Shown here: piece after piece, positions 7,750 to 16,893 of the stretch
How positions within the stretch are numbered: the first letter of the stretch is position 1
Layout of the letters: every line of letters starts with the position of its first letter
Assembly (NCBI RefSeq): GCF_004346185.1
Contig: NZ_SMAI01000009.1
Coordinates: 1-64,000 of the forward strand
DNA length: 64,000 nt
DNA from: Aquabacter spiritensis
GTDB lineage: Bacteria; Pseudomonadota; Alphaproteobacteria; Rhizobiales; Xanthobacteraceae
Direction of reading: 5' to 3'
Made by a program: the position numbers and the translations under genes
The notes under the pieces: generated by a model
Seen by the model: only the letters and a program-made list of their open reading frames with translations
Database searches by the model: none
What the model was told of the DNA's origin: nothing

Positions 7750-8685
7750 TCAGATCCCCGGGACCAGCGCTTCGACCAGAAGCGTGGCGAAGAGCACGAA
7801 GAGATAGAGAATCGAAAAGCCGAACAATTGCCGCGCCGCACGCACAGCGCCGTCGCCGCTGCGCCTGCGATAAACGGCAAAGGCAAGCCAGATCATTCCC
7901 GCACCGCCAAGGACCGAAACGGCGGCATAAGCGAGACCGGCATAGCCCAGCAGAGCGGGCGCAACGCCGAGCGGCGCGAGAAACAGCGTGTAGAAAAGGA
8001 TCTGCCGGCGGGTCTCGTCCGGCCCCGCGGTGACCGGGAGCATCGGAACGCCGGCCCGCGCGTAATCGTCCGCGCGGTAGAGCGCCAGCGCCCAGAAATG
8101 GGGCGGCGTCCAGACGAAGATGATGGCCACCAGAAGCAGGCTTTCGAGGCCCACCGTGCCCGAGGCCGCCGCCCAGGCGACCATGGGCGGGAAGGCGCCC
8201 GCAGCGCCGCCTATGACGATGTTCTGCGGCGTCGAGCGCTTCAGCCACATCGTGTAGATGACCACGTAGAAGAAGATGGTGAAGGCCAGCAAAGCGGCGG
8301 AGAGCACGTTCACCAGAAGCCCGAGGACGACCACCGAGAAGGCCGCGAGCGTCAGGCCGAAGGCGAGCGCCTCGGACGCGGTGACGCGCCCGGCGGGGAT
8401 CGGCCGGCGCCGGGTGCGCGTCATCACGGCGTCGATGTCGGCGTCCCACCACATATTGAGGGCGCCCGCAGCGCCCGCCCCGACCGCGATGCAGAGAAGG
8501 GCGGTGAAGGCGATGACCGGATGCACGTCTCCGGGCGCGCGCACCAGGCCGACAAGGGCCGTGAACACCACCAGCGACATCACCCGCGGCTTCAGCAGGG
8601 CGATATAGTCGCCCGGCCCGGCAAGGCCCCGCAGGGCCTCGGATCCGAGGCCGGTCTTTTCGATGCTTATGCTGGCGTCATTCAT
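7750..8685 (-). CDS. ctaB: Protohaem IX farnesyltransferase (haem O synthase)
   Basis: A 311-residue UbiA-family prenyltransferase that adds a farnesyl group to haem B, giving haem O, the precursor of haem A. The first Asp-rich motif [19 protein letters not shown] and the YTMWLKR motif are both present, with about nine membrane segments. MNDASIS is taken as the start because AGGAC lies 8-12 nt upstream; the longer frame to 8751 has no family similarity. Haem A synthase (ctaA), needed for the next step, is not in the window. Confidence 0.95.
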   Translation of the reverse strand: MNDASISIEKTGLGSEALRGLAGPGDYIALLKPRVMSLVVFTALVGLVRAPGDVHPVIAFTALLCIAVGAGAAGALNMWWDADIDAVMTRTRRRPIPAGRVTASEALAFGLTLAAFSVVVLGLLVNVLSAALLAFTIFFYVVIYTMWLKRSTPQNIVIGGAAGAFPPMVAWAAASGTVGLESLLLVAIIFVWTPPHFWALALYRADDYARAGVPMLPVTAGPDETRRQILFYTLFLAPLGVAPALLGYAGLAYAAVSVLGGAGMIWLAFAVYRRRSGDGAVRAARQLFGFSILYLFVLFATLLVEALVPGI

Positions 8686-8798
8686 CTCTGTCTGTCCTGA
8701 CGGGCGATGGCGCTGTTCGTGAGAGCGCCCGGCCTCCGAGCCGGACGACACGCGCCGAGTATATCACGCCGCGGTGCGGCGCCGCCCCCCGAATGCAT

Positions 8799-8821
8799 CC
8801 GGCGCGGGAAACCCGCGCCGG
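8799..8821. other. Strong stem-loop between ctaD and ctaB
   Basis: A perfect 10-bp stem (CCGGCGCGGG at 8799-8808, complement at 8812-8821) with an AAA loop lies just after the ctaD stop codon on the transcribed strand. There is no T-run, so it is more likely a mRNA 3'-end stabiliser or processing site than a terminator. Confidence 0.45.
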
Positions 8822-8845
8822 GAGACCCCACCGCTTTGGCAGAGA

Positions 8846-10459
8846 TCACTTGATGCGCGGCAGCACATCGAAATGGTGGAACGGCGGAGGCGAACTCAGC
8901 GTCCATTCCAGCGTGGTTGCTCCCACGCCCCAGGGATTGTCCCCGGCCAGTTCCTTGCGGCGGAACGCCACCACGACGCCGGCCAGGAAGATGATCACCG
9001 CCACACCCGAAATGTACGAGCCGATGGAGGAGATGTAGTTCCAGTGGGCGAACGCGTCGGGATAGTCGACATAACGGCGCGGCATGCCGGCGAGGCCCAG
9101 GAAATGCTGCGGGAAGAACACCATGTTCACGCCGATAAACGTGACCCAGAAGTGCAGCTTGCCCCAGAATTCCGGGATCATGTAGCCGCTCATCTTCGGG
9201 AACCAATAGTACCAGCCCGCGAAGATCGCGAACACGGCGCCGAGCGAGAGCACGTAGTGGAAATGCGCCACCACGTAATAGGTGTCGTGCAGCGACCGGT
9301 CGATGCCGGCATTCGAGAGCACGACGCCGGTCACGCCGCCGACCGTGAACAGGAAGATGAACCCGACCGCCCAGAGCATGGGGGTGCGGAACTGGACCGA
9401 GCCGCCCCACATGGTGGCGATCCAGGAGAAGATTTTCACACCCGTCGGCACCGCGATAATCATGGTCGCGGCGACGAAATAGGACTGCGTCGCGACCGAG
9501 AGACCGACCGTGTACATATGGTGCGCCCACACGACGAACCCGACCACGCCGATCGCGACCATGGCATAGGCCATGCCGAGATAGCCGAACACCGGCTTGC
9601 GGGAGAAGGTCGACACGATGTGCGAGACGATGCCGAAGCCGGGCAGGATGAGGATGTAGACCTCGGGATGCCCGAAGAACCAGAACAGATGCTGGAACAG
9701 GATCGGATCGCCGCCGCCCGCCGGATCGAAGAAGGTGGTGCCGAAATTGCGGTCCGTCAGCAGCATGGTGATGGCGCCCGCCAGGACCGGCAGCGACAGC
9801 AGCAGCAGGAAGGCGGTGACGAGCTGCGACCAGGCGAACAGCGGCATTTTGTGCAGCGTCATGCCCGGGGCGCGCATGTTGAGAATGGTGGTGATCAGAT
9901 TGATCGCGCCGAGGATCGACGAGGCGCCCGCGATGTGCAGCGCGAAGATCAGGAAATCCATCGCCGGCCCGGGATGGCCGAGCTTGCCGGAGAGCGGCGG
10001 ATAGATCGTCCAGCCGCCGCCGAATCCGTCGGATCCCGGGGCGCCCTCGACGAACAGCGAGATGATGGCGAGGCCGAAGGCCGGCGGCATCAGCCAGAAG
10101 GCGATGTTGTTGATGCGCGGAAACGCGGTGTCCGGCGCGCCGATCATCAGCGGCACGAAATAGTTTCCATACCCGCCGATCAGCGCCGGCATCACCATGA
10201 AGAAGATCATGATGAGCCCGTGTCCCGTCGTGAACACGTTGAAGGTCTGCGGGTTCTTGAAATATTGGAGACCCGGCTCCATCAGCTCCATGCGGATGCC
10301 GATCGACAAGGCCCCGCCGACGATCCCCGCGACGATCGCGAAGATCAGGTACATGATGCCGATGTCTTTGTTGTTGGTCGAAAACACCCAACGCCGCCAG
10401 CCGGTGGGATCGGCGTGATGGTGGTCGTCGGCATTCGCCGCGTGCGACGGGTAAGCCAT
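8846..10459 (-). CDS. ctaD: Cytochrome c oxidase subunit I (aa3 type)
   Basis: The 537-residue catalytic subunit, with twelve membrane helices. Ligand residues are all visible: His80 (TTGHGLIM) and His401 for haem a, His399 for haem a3, and His264, His313 and His314 for CuB, with Tyr268 in GHPEVY for the His-Tyr cross-link. Glu266 in the same motif marks the D-pathway of A1-type oxidases, and Lys342 (TGVKIFSW) the K-pathway. It reduces O2 to water and pumps protons. GAGGACAG lies upstream of the ATG. It follows ctaC after 103 nt. Confidence 0.98.
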   Translation of the reverse strand: MAYPSHAANADDHHHADPTGWRRWVFSTNNKDIGIMYLIFAIVAGIVGGALSIGIRMELMEPGLQYFKNPQTFNVFTTGHGLIMIFFMVMPALIGGYGNYFVPLMIGAPDTAFPRINNIAFWLMPPAFGLAIISLFVEGAPGSDGFGGGWTIYPPLSGKLGHPGPAMDFLIFALHIAGASSILGAINLITTILNMRAPGMTLHKMPLFAWSQLVTAFLLLLSLPVLAGAITMLLTDRNFGTTFFDPAGGGDPILFQHLFWFFGHPEVYILILPGFGIVSHIVSTFSRKPVFGYLGMAYAMVAIGVVGFVVWAHHMYTVGLSVATQSYFVAATMIIAVPTGVKIFSWIATMWGGSVQFRTPMLWAVGFIFLFTVGGVTGVVLSNAGIDRSLHDTYYVVAHFHYVLSLGAVFAIFAGWYYWFPKMSGYMIPEFWGKLHFWVTFIGVNMVFFPQHFLGLAGMPRRYVDYPDAFAHWNYISSIGSYISGVAVIIFLAGVVVAFRRKELAGDNPWGVGATTLEWTLSSPPPFHHFDVLPRIK

Positions 10460-10562
10460 GGGGTACTGTCCTCACTGTCGAAGCGTCGCCGCCTCGTGCT
10501 TCGCACGCCCCGTAGGGCGGGGCTCCAAGACGGCTCGGTCAGAAGCCGCCGGGCGCCGATGC

Positions 10563-11441
10563 TCAGTCCGCGACAGCGACCCGCAGGCGCACAGGGGCGT
10601 CGACCGCCTCCGCCGTCCGGGTCGCGGCCGGTGCCGCGGAGAATTTCTGCTTCGCCTGATCGAGCCAGGCCTTGTACTGGTCCTCGCTCACCACGCGCAC
10701 CGCGATCGGCATGAAGGCGTGGTCACGGCCGCACAATTCCGAGCACTGGCCGTAATAGACGCCCTCGCGGGTCGCCTTGAACCAGGTCTCGTTCAACCGG
10801 CCGGGCAGCGCGTCGATCTTGATGCCGAAGGAGGGGACGGCGAAGGAATGGATCACGTCGCCGGCGGTGACCTGAACCCGGACGGTCTTGTTGACCGGCA
10901 CCACGACTTCGTTGTCGACCGCGAGCAGACGGGGCTGGCCGGGCTTCAGATCCTTCTCCGGCACCATCAGCGAATCGAAGCTGAAGCCGCCGTCGTCCGG
11001 ATATTCGTAGGACCAATACCACTGGTGGCCCGTCGCCTTGATCGTCATGTCCGGCTGCGGAACGTTCAGTTCGAGATGCAACAGGCGGAACGAGGGAATT
11101 GCGATCGCCACCAGGATCATCACCGGGACGACGGTCCATGCGACCTCGATCATGGTGTTGTGCGAGGTCTTCGAGGGGACCGGGTTCGACCGTTCGTTGA
11201 ACCGGACCACGACGATCGCCAGGAGCACCATCACGAACAGCACGATGGCGGTGATGATGACCAGAAGGAAGATGTTGAAGGAGTGGATGCTCTCCATCAC
11301 CGGCGTCGCGGCGTCCTGGAGATTGACCTGCCAGTCGGACGGCTGTCCCATCCCGGCCCACGCCGCGCTCGACAGCACCGCGGCGGCCGAGGCGGCCACG
11401 GCGAAAGCAGCGGTGCGAACAAACGACCTCATGATGCTCAT
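10563..11441 (-). CDS. ctaC: Cytochrome c oxidase subunit II
   Basis: A 292-residue precursor. It has a signal peptide with likely cleavage after SSAAWA (residue 29), two membrane helices (about 56-78 and 97-118) and a periplasmic cupredoxin domain. The CuA ligands are His198, Cys233, Glu235, Cys237, His241 and Met244 in GQCSELCGRDHAFMP. It accepts electrons from cytochrome c. MSIMRSF at 11441 is the start, with GGGAG upstream; the frame further 5' is not family-like. A tail of about 30 Ala/Arg-rich residues follows the conserved domain. It is first in the operon, so the main promoter should lie in 11442-11872. Confidence 0.97.
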   Translation of the reverse strand: MSIMRSFVRTAAFAVAASAAAVLSSAAWAGMGQPSDWQVNLQDAATPVMESIHSFNIFLLVIITAIVLFVMVLLAIVVVRFNERSNPVPSKTSHNTMIEVAWTVVPVMILVAIAIPSFRLLHLELNVPQPDMTIKATGHQWYWSYEYPDDGGFSFDSLMVPEKDLKPGQPRLLAVDNEVVVPVNKTVRVQVTAGDVIHSFAVPSFGIKIDALPGRLNETWFKATREGVYYGQCSELCGRDHAFMPIAVRVVSEDQYKAWLDQAKQKFSAAPAATRTAEAVDAPVRLRVAVAD

Positions 11442-11872
11442 CTCTCCCTGAGCGGCATCGCCGCTGCCGGACCCTGTCTGCGGTCCGTCGGACCGAAGCC
11501 GGATACGCCTGGCCAAAGGCGGAGGCGTCCTTGTTGAAGTTACATCAAACACAAATCCCACGGCCCCGCAATTGCGTCCCGGGAGCGCACGATGCGACAC
11601 AAGGTCGGCTTTGCGCCAGCCCGTCGCGACCCCGTGCCACGCCCCCTCCCGCACTTGCCTGCCCCTGCCGCAGGGTCGCGGTCGGCCACCCGCCGGATGC
11701 GGATTTACCACCCCGCCATTCCCACCGGGCGCAGGGATCGTTTTATCGCCGATTCGGGCGCCGCGTCCTTGACAAGGCCCGCCAGACTCTTAAGCGGAGA
11801 GGTCCGGGCCTGAACGATCCGTCCCGCCCTCGTCAGACGCGGCCCAGCCGCGCGTTTTCGGAGCCGGAATCT
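11442..11872. other. 431-nt divergent intergenic region (cox operon / IalB gene)
   Basis: No gene is supported here. It must carry the promoter of the cox operon (minus) and that of the IalB-like gene (plus). It contains an AT-richer patch at 11530-11560 and a TTGACA hexamer at 11769-11774 on the plus strand, but no well-spaced -10 partner was found, so no promoter is called. Confidence 0.5.
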
Positions 11873-12409
11873 ATGGGGTTCATGTTGTCGGTCGATATCC
11901 TGCCGCGTTCGGTGCGCGCTCCGGGCTTCCTGGCGCTCGCCTTCGTCCTCCTGTGCGCCTTCGCCGCGCCGGCGAGCGCCCAGGGCACCGTCAAGCAGGT
12001 CTTCAATGACTGGCAGATTCGCTGCGATACGCCCCCGGGCGCGCAGGGAGAACAATGCGTCCTGCTCCAGAGCGTGCAGGCGGAGGATCGGCCGAATGTC
12101 GGTCTCACCGTGATCATCCTGAAGACCGCGGACCAGAAGAGCCGCCTGCTGCGCGTCCTCGCGCCGCTCGGTGTGCTGATTCCCTCCGGCCTCGGCCTGA
12201 AGATCGACGACGTCGATGTCGGCCGGGCCGGCTTCGTGCGCTGCCTGCCCAACGGGTGCGTCGCCGAAGTGGTGATGGACGACACCCTGATCGGCCGTCT
12301 GAGACAGGGCAAACAGGCGACCTTCATCATCTTCCAGACGCCGGAAGAGGGTATCGGTATTCCCCTGAGCCTCAACGGTTTCGGACCTGGATTCGACGCG
12401 CTGAAATAA
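11873..12409 (+). CDS. Invasion associated locus B (IalB) family protein
   Basis: A 178-residue exported protein. A hydrophobic signal peptide ends near AAPASA (about residue 39), followed by the IalB domain: NDWQIRC, two Cys pairs (RCD...EQC and VRC...NGC) that probably form disulphides, and the ending NGFGPGFDAL. The family is widespread in alphaproteobacteria and named from Bartonella; outside pathogens its periplasmic role is unknown. The frame is open to 11531, but the upstream part is Pro/Arg-rich without family features. A second ATG at 11882 is possible. Confidence 0.85.
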   Translation: MGFMLSVDILPRSVRAPGFLALAFVLLCAFAAPASAQGTVKQVFNDWQIRCDTPPGAQGEQCVLLQSVQAEDRPNVGLTVIILKTADQKSRLLRVLAPLGVLIPSGLGLKIDDVDVGRAGFVRCLPNGCVAEVVMDDTLIGRLRQGKQATFIIFQTPEEGIGIPLSLNGFGPGFDALK

Positions 12410-12522
12410 CCGGTCACGCGCGACCTTCCGCCGGTCACGCCGCGGGCATGGTTTGGCCATGCTCTCTGCGCAGAAGGCCCGAGGCTTGAGCTTGGGTGCG
12501 GGCGCGAAGAAGGCGGGGTGTG

Positions 12523-14361
12523 ATGCACGGCGACGACCACACATTGTTCATCAGCGGCCTGGCCTTTCTCGCCGCCGCCGTGATTTCCGTACCGCTGGCC
12601 AAACGTTTCGGCCTGTCTCCCGTGGTCGGCTATCTCCTTGCGGGGATCATGATCGGCCCGGCCGGGTTCAGTGTTGCCGATCCGGCCACCGTCATCACCG
12701 TCGCCGAGCTCGGTGTCGTGCTGCTCCTGTTCCTGATCGGGCTCGAGCTTCAGCCCTCGCGGCTGCTCTCCATGGGCCGGTACATCTTCGGCTTGGGCAC
12801 GGCGCAGCTTTTGATCACGGGCACCGTGATCGCGGGCGTCGCCTGGAGCCTGGGGCTCGGGCTGCCCGGCGCGATCATCGCCGGCATGGCGCTCGCGATG
12901 TCGGCCACCTCGATCGCCCTTCAATTGCTGTCCGAGCGCGGCGATTTGTCTTCGGGCTACGGACAGAGGGCATTTTCGATCCTGCTGTTTCAGGACATCG
13001 CCATCGTCCCCCTCCTCGCTCTGGTGCCGCTCCTCGCCCCGGGCGCATCCGATGCCGCCCACGATCTGACCGCGACCATGATCCAGGCCGGCGCCGCCAT
13101 CGCCGCGGTGGCGGGGATCGTGCTCGCCGGGCGCTACCTCCTCAACCCCCTGTTCCGCCTTCTCGCCCGCTCCGGCGCGCGTGAGGCGATGACGGCGGCG
13201 GCGCTGCTGGTCGTGCTCGGCTCCGCCGGGCTGATGGCGATGGTCGGGCTGTCGATGGCGCTCGGCGCCTTCCTCGCCGGTCTGCTCCTGTCCGAGAGCA
13301 CCTTCCGCCACGAGCTGGAGGCGAACATCGACGCGTTCCGCGGCCTGCTGCTCGCGGTGTTCTTCATGGGCATCGGCATGTCGCTCGATCTCGGCGTGCT
13401 GCTGCCGCACATCGTGCCGCTGGTGTTGGCGGCGGTTCTGATCACAGCGATCAAATTCGGCGTCGTGTTCGCGCTCTATCGGACCGACCATACCACCCGG
13501 TCCGACGCGCTGCGCGCCGGGGCGGTGCTGATGCCGGCGGGCGAATTCGCCTTCGTGCTGTTCCCGCTCGCCCTCGCCAACGGCCTGCTGACGCCCGAGC
13601 AGGGCGGCTTCCTCACCGCCACCGCCGCCATCACCATGATGATCGGTCCGCTCGTCTCCGCCGGAATCAACACCCTGCTGCCGCGCCTGAAGCGGAACGA
13701 GCCGGAGCCCGAGCCGGACGATTTCAGCGATGCCGGGGGGCGCGTGCTCGTCATCGGCTTCGGCCGGTTCGGCCAGATCGTCTCGCAATGCCTGCTGGCG
13801 GAAGGCGTCGGCGTCACCATCATCGACAACGATGTCGAGATGATCCAGAGCGCCGGGCGATTCGGCGTCCACATCTATTATGGCGACGGGACCCGGCTCG
13901 AAGTGCTGCGCGCGGCGGGCGCGGAGACCGCGGAGGTCATCGCGGTGTGTGTCGACGACCGGGAGGCGGCCGACCGCATCGTCGCCATCGTCCAGGCCAG
14001 CATGCCGCATGTTCGGCTCCATGTGCGCAGCTTCGACCGCGCGCATTCCATGGACCTGCTGCGCAAGGGCGTCGATTTCGAGATGCGCGAAACCCTCGAA
14101 TCGGCCTTCGCCTTCGGCGGGCATACCCTCGAGGCGCTTGGACTCGAGGCCGAGGCGGTGGCGGAACTGGTCGCGGACGTGCGTGAGCGCGACCGCCGCC
14201 GTCTGCAGCGGCAGGTGGAAGAGGGCCTCTATGCCGGCATCGATCTCATCCCCACCCGCAAGGTCGAGCCCGAACCGCTCACCGAGCCCGGGCGCCCGGC
14301 AAAGCCGCTCAATCCCGAAGCTCAGGACGTGCTGACGCACGAAACCGAATTCTCCGGCTGA
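12523..14361 (+). CDS. CPA2 monovalent cation:proton antiporter, KefB/KefC-like
   Basis: A 612-residue membrane transporter. Residues 1-380 form the Na+/H+ exchanger domain with about twelve helices, and residues 406-530 a RCK/TrkA-N domain beginning GRVLVIGFGRFGQ, which binds NAD(H) or a similar nucleotide and gates transport. The acidic and polar tail (530-612) is not conserved. KefB/C proteins are glutathione-gated potassium efflux systems, but no KefF/KefG-type partner gene is adjacent, so glutathione gating is not assumed. MHGDDHTLF is chosen as the start, with GGCGGGG upstream. It is monocistronic. Confidence 0.88.
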   Translation: MHGDDHTLFISGLAFLAAAVISVPLAKRFGLSPVVGYLLAGIMIGPAGFSVADPATVITVAELGVVLLLFLIGLELQPSRLLSMGRYIFGLGTAQLLITGTVIAGVAWSLGLGLPGAIIAGMALAMSATSIALQLLSERGDLSSGYGQRAFSILLFQDIAIVPLLALVPLLAPGASDAAHDLTATMIQAGAAIAAVAGIVLAGRYLLNPLFRLLARSGAREAMTAAALLVVLGSAGLMAMVGLSMALGAFLAGLLLSESTFRHELEANIDAFRGLLLAVFFMGIGMSLDLGVLLPHIVPLVLAAVLITAIKFGVVFALYRTDHTTRSDALRAGAVLMPAGEFAFVLFPLALANGLLTPEQGGFLTATAAITMMIGPLVSAGINTLLPRLKRNEPEPEPDDFSDAGGRVLVIGFGRFGQIVSQCLLAEGVGVTIIDNDVEMIQSAGRFGVHIYYGDGTRLEVLRAAGAETAEVIAVCVDDREAADRIVAIVQASMPHVRLHVRSFDRAHSMDLLRKGVDFEMRETLESAFAFGGHTLEALGLEAEAVAELVADVRERDRRRLQRQVEEGLYAGIDLIPTRKVEPEPLTEPGRPAKPLNPEAQDVLTHETEFSG

Positions 14362-14457
14362 AGCAGCGGGGCGCGGCATCGCGCGCGCGTCCCCGCGCCG
14401 CATCTTTCGGTGATTTCGGCGGGATGATGGCCTACAGTCGGGGCAGGAGGCGCCCCG

Positions 14458-15405
14458 ATGGATCCCTTTGTACAATTGTTACGTGCGGCTCAGGGCGGCG
14501 AGGGGATGAATAACCTCGCCCGGTTCTACGGACTGTCCCTCCAGCAGGCGCAGCTGGCGGCCGAGACGCTCATGCCGGCCTTCGCCGCGGGTCTGCAGCG
14601 CTCGATGCAGTCGCCCGAAGGGCTGGCGAGCCTGATGGTGCTGATGATGCGCGGTCCCTATGGCGCGCTCTATGATCGCGGCCCCTCCGCCGACCTGACC
14701 CAATCCGGCACCACCGCCTTGGACGCGATGTTCGGCTCGCCCGAAATCACCCGCGCTGTGATGAATCAGGCCGCGTCGACCACGGGCCTCGGCGTCAATG
14801 CCGTCCGCCAGGTGACGCCCGCCTTTGCCGCGCTTCTGCTCGGCGGGCTCACCAAATCGCTCGCCGCGTCCGGTGCGCTGAATCAGATGCTCGCCGGGAT
14901 GATCGCCCGTGCCAGCGGCCAGCCGACGCCGACCGGGAACCCTTGGGTCGACGGCATGGCGACGATGATGTCGTCGCCGAATCGCGGCGGCGCGACCGGC
15001 AATCCCTGGATCGACGCCTTCGCCGACATGATGGTCCGCTCCCCCTGGGGCGGCCAGACGGCGCAGATGCCCGGCAATCCGTGGCCGGAAATGATCGCCG
15101 CGACCCTCGCGGCGATGGGCGCGGCGGTGCCCAAGCGCGAGCCCCTGCCATTGCCTCCCCCGCCCCCGCCGCCGCCACCGCCGGCGCCCCCCGCTCTCGG
15201 CCAATGGCCGTTCCAGGACTATTTCGCCCAGCTCTTCGCCACCGGCTTCCCGCCGCCCGGCGGCCCGCCGGGACGCGACCGCGCCCCCTCCCCCTTCGAC
15301 CCGTTCGCCGCTTTCATGCCGATGGCGGATTTCTGGAGCCAGATGCTGGATCGGACCTCGGGCCACCAGCGCGGTCGGACCGGACCCGCCGATCGCAAGA
15401 AGTGA
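14458..15405 (+). CDS. DUF937-like protein with NPW repeats and polyproline linker
   Basis: A 315-residue soluble protein. Residues 1-150 are helical, Ala/Leu/Met-rich and fit DUF937 in character. Residues 158-220 contain three spaced copies of a (T/P)GNPW motif (NPW at 161-163, 182-184 and 207-209), the first two followed by (V/I)D and an MM pair. Residues 231-246 are almost all proline. The C-terminal part has short aromatic blocks (FQDYFAQLF, DPFAAFMPMADFW). No signal peptide. AGGAGG precedes the start. It is monocistronic; function unknown. Repeats plus proline linker suggest a binding or scaffold role, which is inference. Confidence 0.75.
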   Translation: MDPFVQLLRAAQGGEGMNNLARFYGLSLQQAQLAAETLMPAFAAGLQRSMQSPEGLASLMVLMMRGPYGALYDRGPSADLTQSGTTALDAMFGSPEITRAVMNQAASTTGLGVNAVRQVTPAFAALLLGGLTKSLAASGALNQMLAGMIARASGQPTPTGNPWVDGMATMMSSPNRGGATGNPWIDAFADMMVRSPWGGQTAQMPGNPWPEMIAATLAAMGAAVPKREPLPLPPPPPPPPPPAPPALGQWPFQDYFAQLFATGFPPPGGPPGRDRAPSPFDPFAAFMPMADFWSQMLDRTSGHQRGRTGPADRKK

Positions 15406-15414
15406 CGCGCTGAA

Positions 15415-15452
15415 CCAAAAAAGGCCCGTACCGGTTGCGGCCGGTACGGGCC
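15415..15452 (-). terminator. Terminator of the DUF1127 gene
   Basis: A perfect 12-bp stem (GGCCCGTACCGG at 15423-15434, complement at 15441-15452) with a 6-nt loop. On the minus strand it is followed by TTTTTTGG, so it ends transcription of the DUF1127 gene. The plus strand has no T-run after the stem. Confidence 0.75.
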
Positions 15453-15531
15453 AAGGGGGCGGCCTCGAGGGGCGCGACCGCCATTCGATAACAGCCGGAT
15501 TTTCGGGCCCCGGCGCTGGAAGCGCTGGGGC

Positions 15532-15837
15532 TCAGTCGCGTCCGCGCGCCCGCGCCGCGAGTTGCGCCGCCGCCCGGCGCTCCACCGCCCGCATGACCAG
15601 GACTTGGGTGGCGTCACGCCACAGCGGCTCGGCGGCGGCATCGCTCACGTCGCAGCGGGTGAGCCCGATATCGCGCAACATATGATCGTCGAGAGCGCCC
15701 AATTGGTTGAGGGCATGGCGGCGCTCGATCGCGCGCGCGACTTTCACCACGAAGCCGGCGGCCGCGAGGAGAAGGGCGGCGAGCGACGTGCCGACGGGGG
15801 CAGTGGCCGCTGTGCGGATCTCGCCATAAACGCTCAT
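15532..15837 (-). CDS. DUF1127 domain protein
   Basis: A 101-residue protein. Residues 8-36 form a hydrophobic stretch, and the DUF1127 (YjiS-like) motif LDDHMLRDIGLTRCDV lies at about residues 49-64, followed by a charged helix to the end. DUF1127 proteins are small, Arg-rich and common in alphaproteobacteria; some bind RNA or influence phosphate and carbon metabolism in other species. GGAGAG precedes the ATG. It is divergent from the LysR gene, a recurrent arrangement that suggests LysR controls it. The hydrophobic N-terminus is longer than in the 40-50-residue forms. Confidence 0.82.
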   Translation of the reverse strand: MSVYGEIRTAATAPVGTSLAALLLAAAGFVVKVARAIERRHALNQLGALDDHMLRDIGLTRCDVSDAAAEPLWRDATQVLVMRAVERRAAAQLAARARGRD

Positions 15838-15999
15838 GGGACTCTCCAATTCGGGCAGCGACGTGTGTCTCCTTCCATCGGATCCATCCACCCGATTTCC
15901 GCGCGCTGCGGGATCGGTTGTGCCCGGGCTAAAAAAATCACGCTAGCGAATGTTTTTCATCGGACCTATCGTATCTGGTGATGTTTCGAGGGACCCGGC

Positions 16000-16881
16000 A
16001 TGACGTTCCTGCTCGATGGCGACCAGCTCCGCACCTTCGTTGCCATCGCCGAGACCGGGAGCTTCACGCGCGCCGCCGACGTGGTCCACAAGACCCAGTC
16101 CGCGGTGTCGATGCAGATGAAGCGGCTCGAAGAGCGGGTGGGTCGGCCGATTTTCGCGCGCGACGGGCGGGCCTCGCGGCTGACCGAGGACGGCGAGCGG
16201 CTGCTCGATTATGCCCGCCGCATCGTGAAGCTGAACCTGGAGGCGATGGCGAGCTTCACCGACGCCGCGCTTTCCGGGCATGTCTGCCTCGGGGTGCCGG
16301 ACGATTATGCGGACCGCTACCTCCCCGAGATCATGGCGCGGTTCTCACGCACGCATCCCTCGGTCGAGCTGACGGTGATCTGCGAACCGAGTTCCGATTT
16401 GACCGAGCGAATCAAGGCCGGGACGCTCGATCTCGCCATCATCACCTATACCGCCGACTCCGGCCGTCAGGCCCAGGTGATCCGCCGCGAGCGCCTGCTC
16501 TGGGTGGCGTCGGCCCGCCACTCCGCCCATAACGAGACCCCCGTGCCGCTGGCGCTCGGCCGTCCGACCTGCCAATGGCGCGATGCGGCCATAACGGCGC
16601 TCGCCATGTATGGCCGCCATCATCGCCTGCTCTATTCGAGCCCGAATGCCGGCGCCGTCTCGGCGGCCGTGCTGGCCGGGCTCGCGGTCTCGGTGTTTCC
16701 GGAATCCGCGCTGCGGCCCGGCATGCGGGTGCTCGGGACGGCGGAGGGCTATCCGCCGCTGCCGCCGTGCGACATCGGCCTGCTGCGCAACCGCCATGCG
16801 CCCTCCCCGCTCGCCGACGCGCTCGCCCAGCACATCATCCAGGGGCTCGACAACATCACAGAGGCGGACGCGGCGGAATGA
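16000..16881 (+). CDS. LysR family transcriptional regulator
   Basis: A 293-residue regulator with a winged helix-turn-helix at residues 7-66 (TGSFTRAADVVHKTQSAVSM) and a periplasmic-binding-like effector domain from about 92 (HVCLGVPDDYADRYLPEIMA). GAGGGA lies upstream of the ATG. It is divergent from a DUF1127 gene with 162 nt between the starts, typical of LysR proteins that control their neighbour. The pair also occurs in other alphaproteobacteria, where such regulators take part in oxidative-stress or surface control, but no specific name is assigned here. Confidence 0.9.
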   Translation: MTFLLDGDQLRTFVAIAETGSFTRAADVVHKTQSAVSMQMKRLEERVGRPIFARDGRASRLTEDGERLLDYARRIVKLNLEAMASFTDAALSGHVCLGVPDDYADRYLPEIMARFSRTHPSVELTVICEPSSDLTERIKAGTLDLAIITYTADSGRQAQVIRRERLLWVASARHSAHNETPVPLALGRPTCQWRDAAITALAMYGRHHRLLYSSPNAGAVSAAVLAGLAVSVFPESALRPGMRVLGTAEGYPPLPPCDIGLLRNRHAPSPLADALAQHIIQGLDNITEADAAE

Positions 16882-16893
16882 AGCCGCGCGCCC

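Noticed and set aside
10563-10714. Long plus-strand frames opposite the cox, glyA and exb genes
   Set aside because: High-GC antisense frames; their translations are Arg/His/Gln/Asp-rich and mirror the real genes.
11534-11548. FNR/FixK-like box TTGA...TCAA upstream of the cox operon
   Set aside because: The spacer between TTGA and TCAA is 7 nt rather than 6, so it is not a proper FNR or FixK site; a one-off partial match.
11769-11774. TTGACA as -35 box for the IalB-like gene
   Set aside because: No acceptable -10 hexamer at 16-18 nt; the best partner TCTTAA is only 13 nt away.
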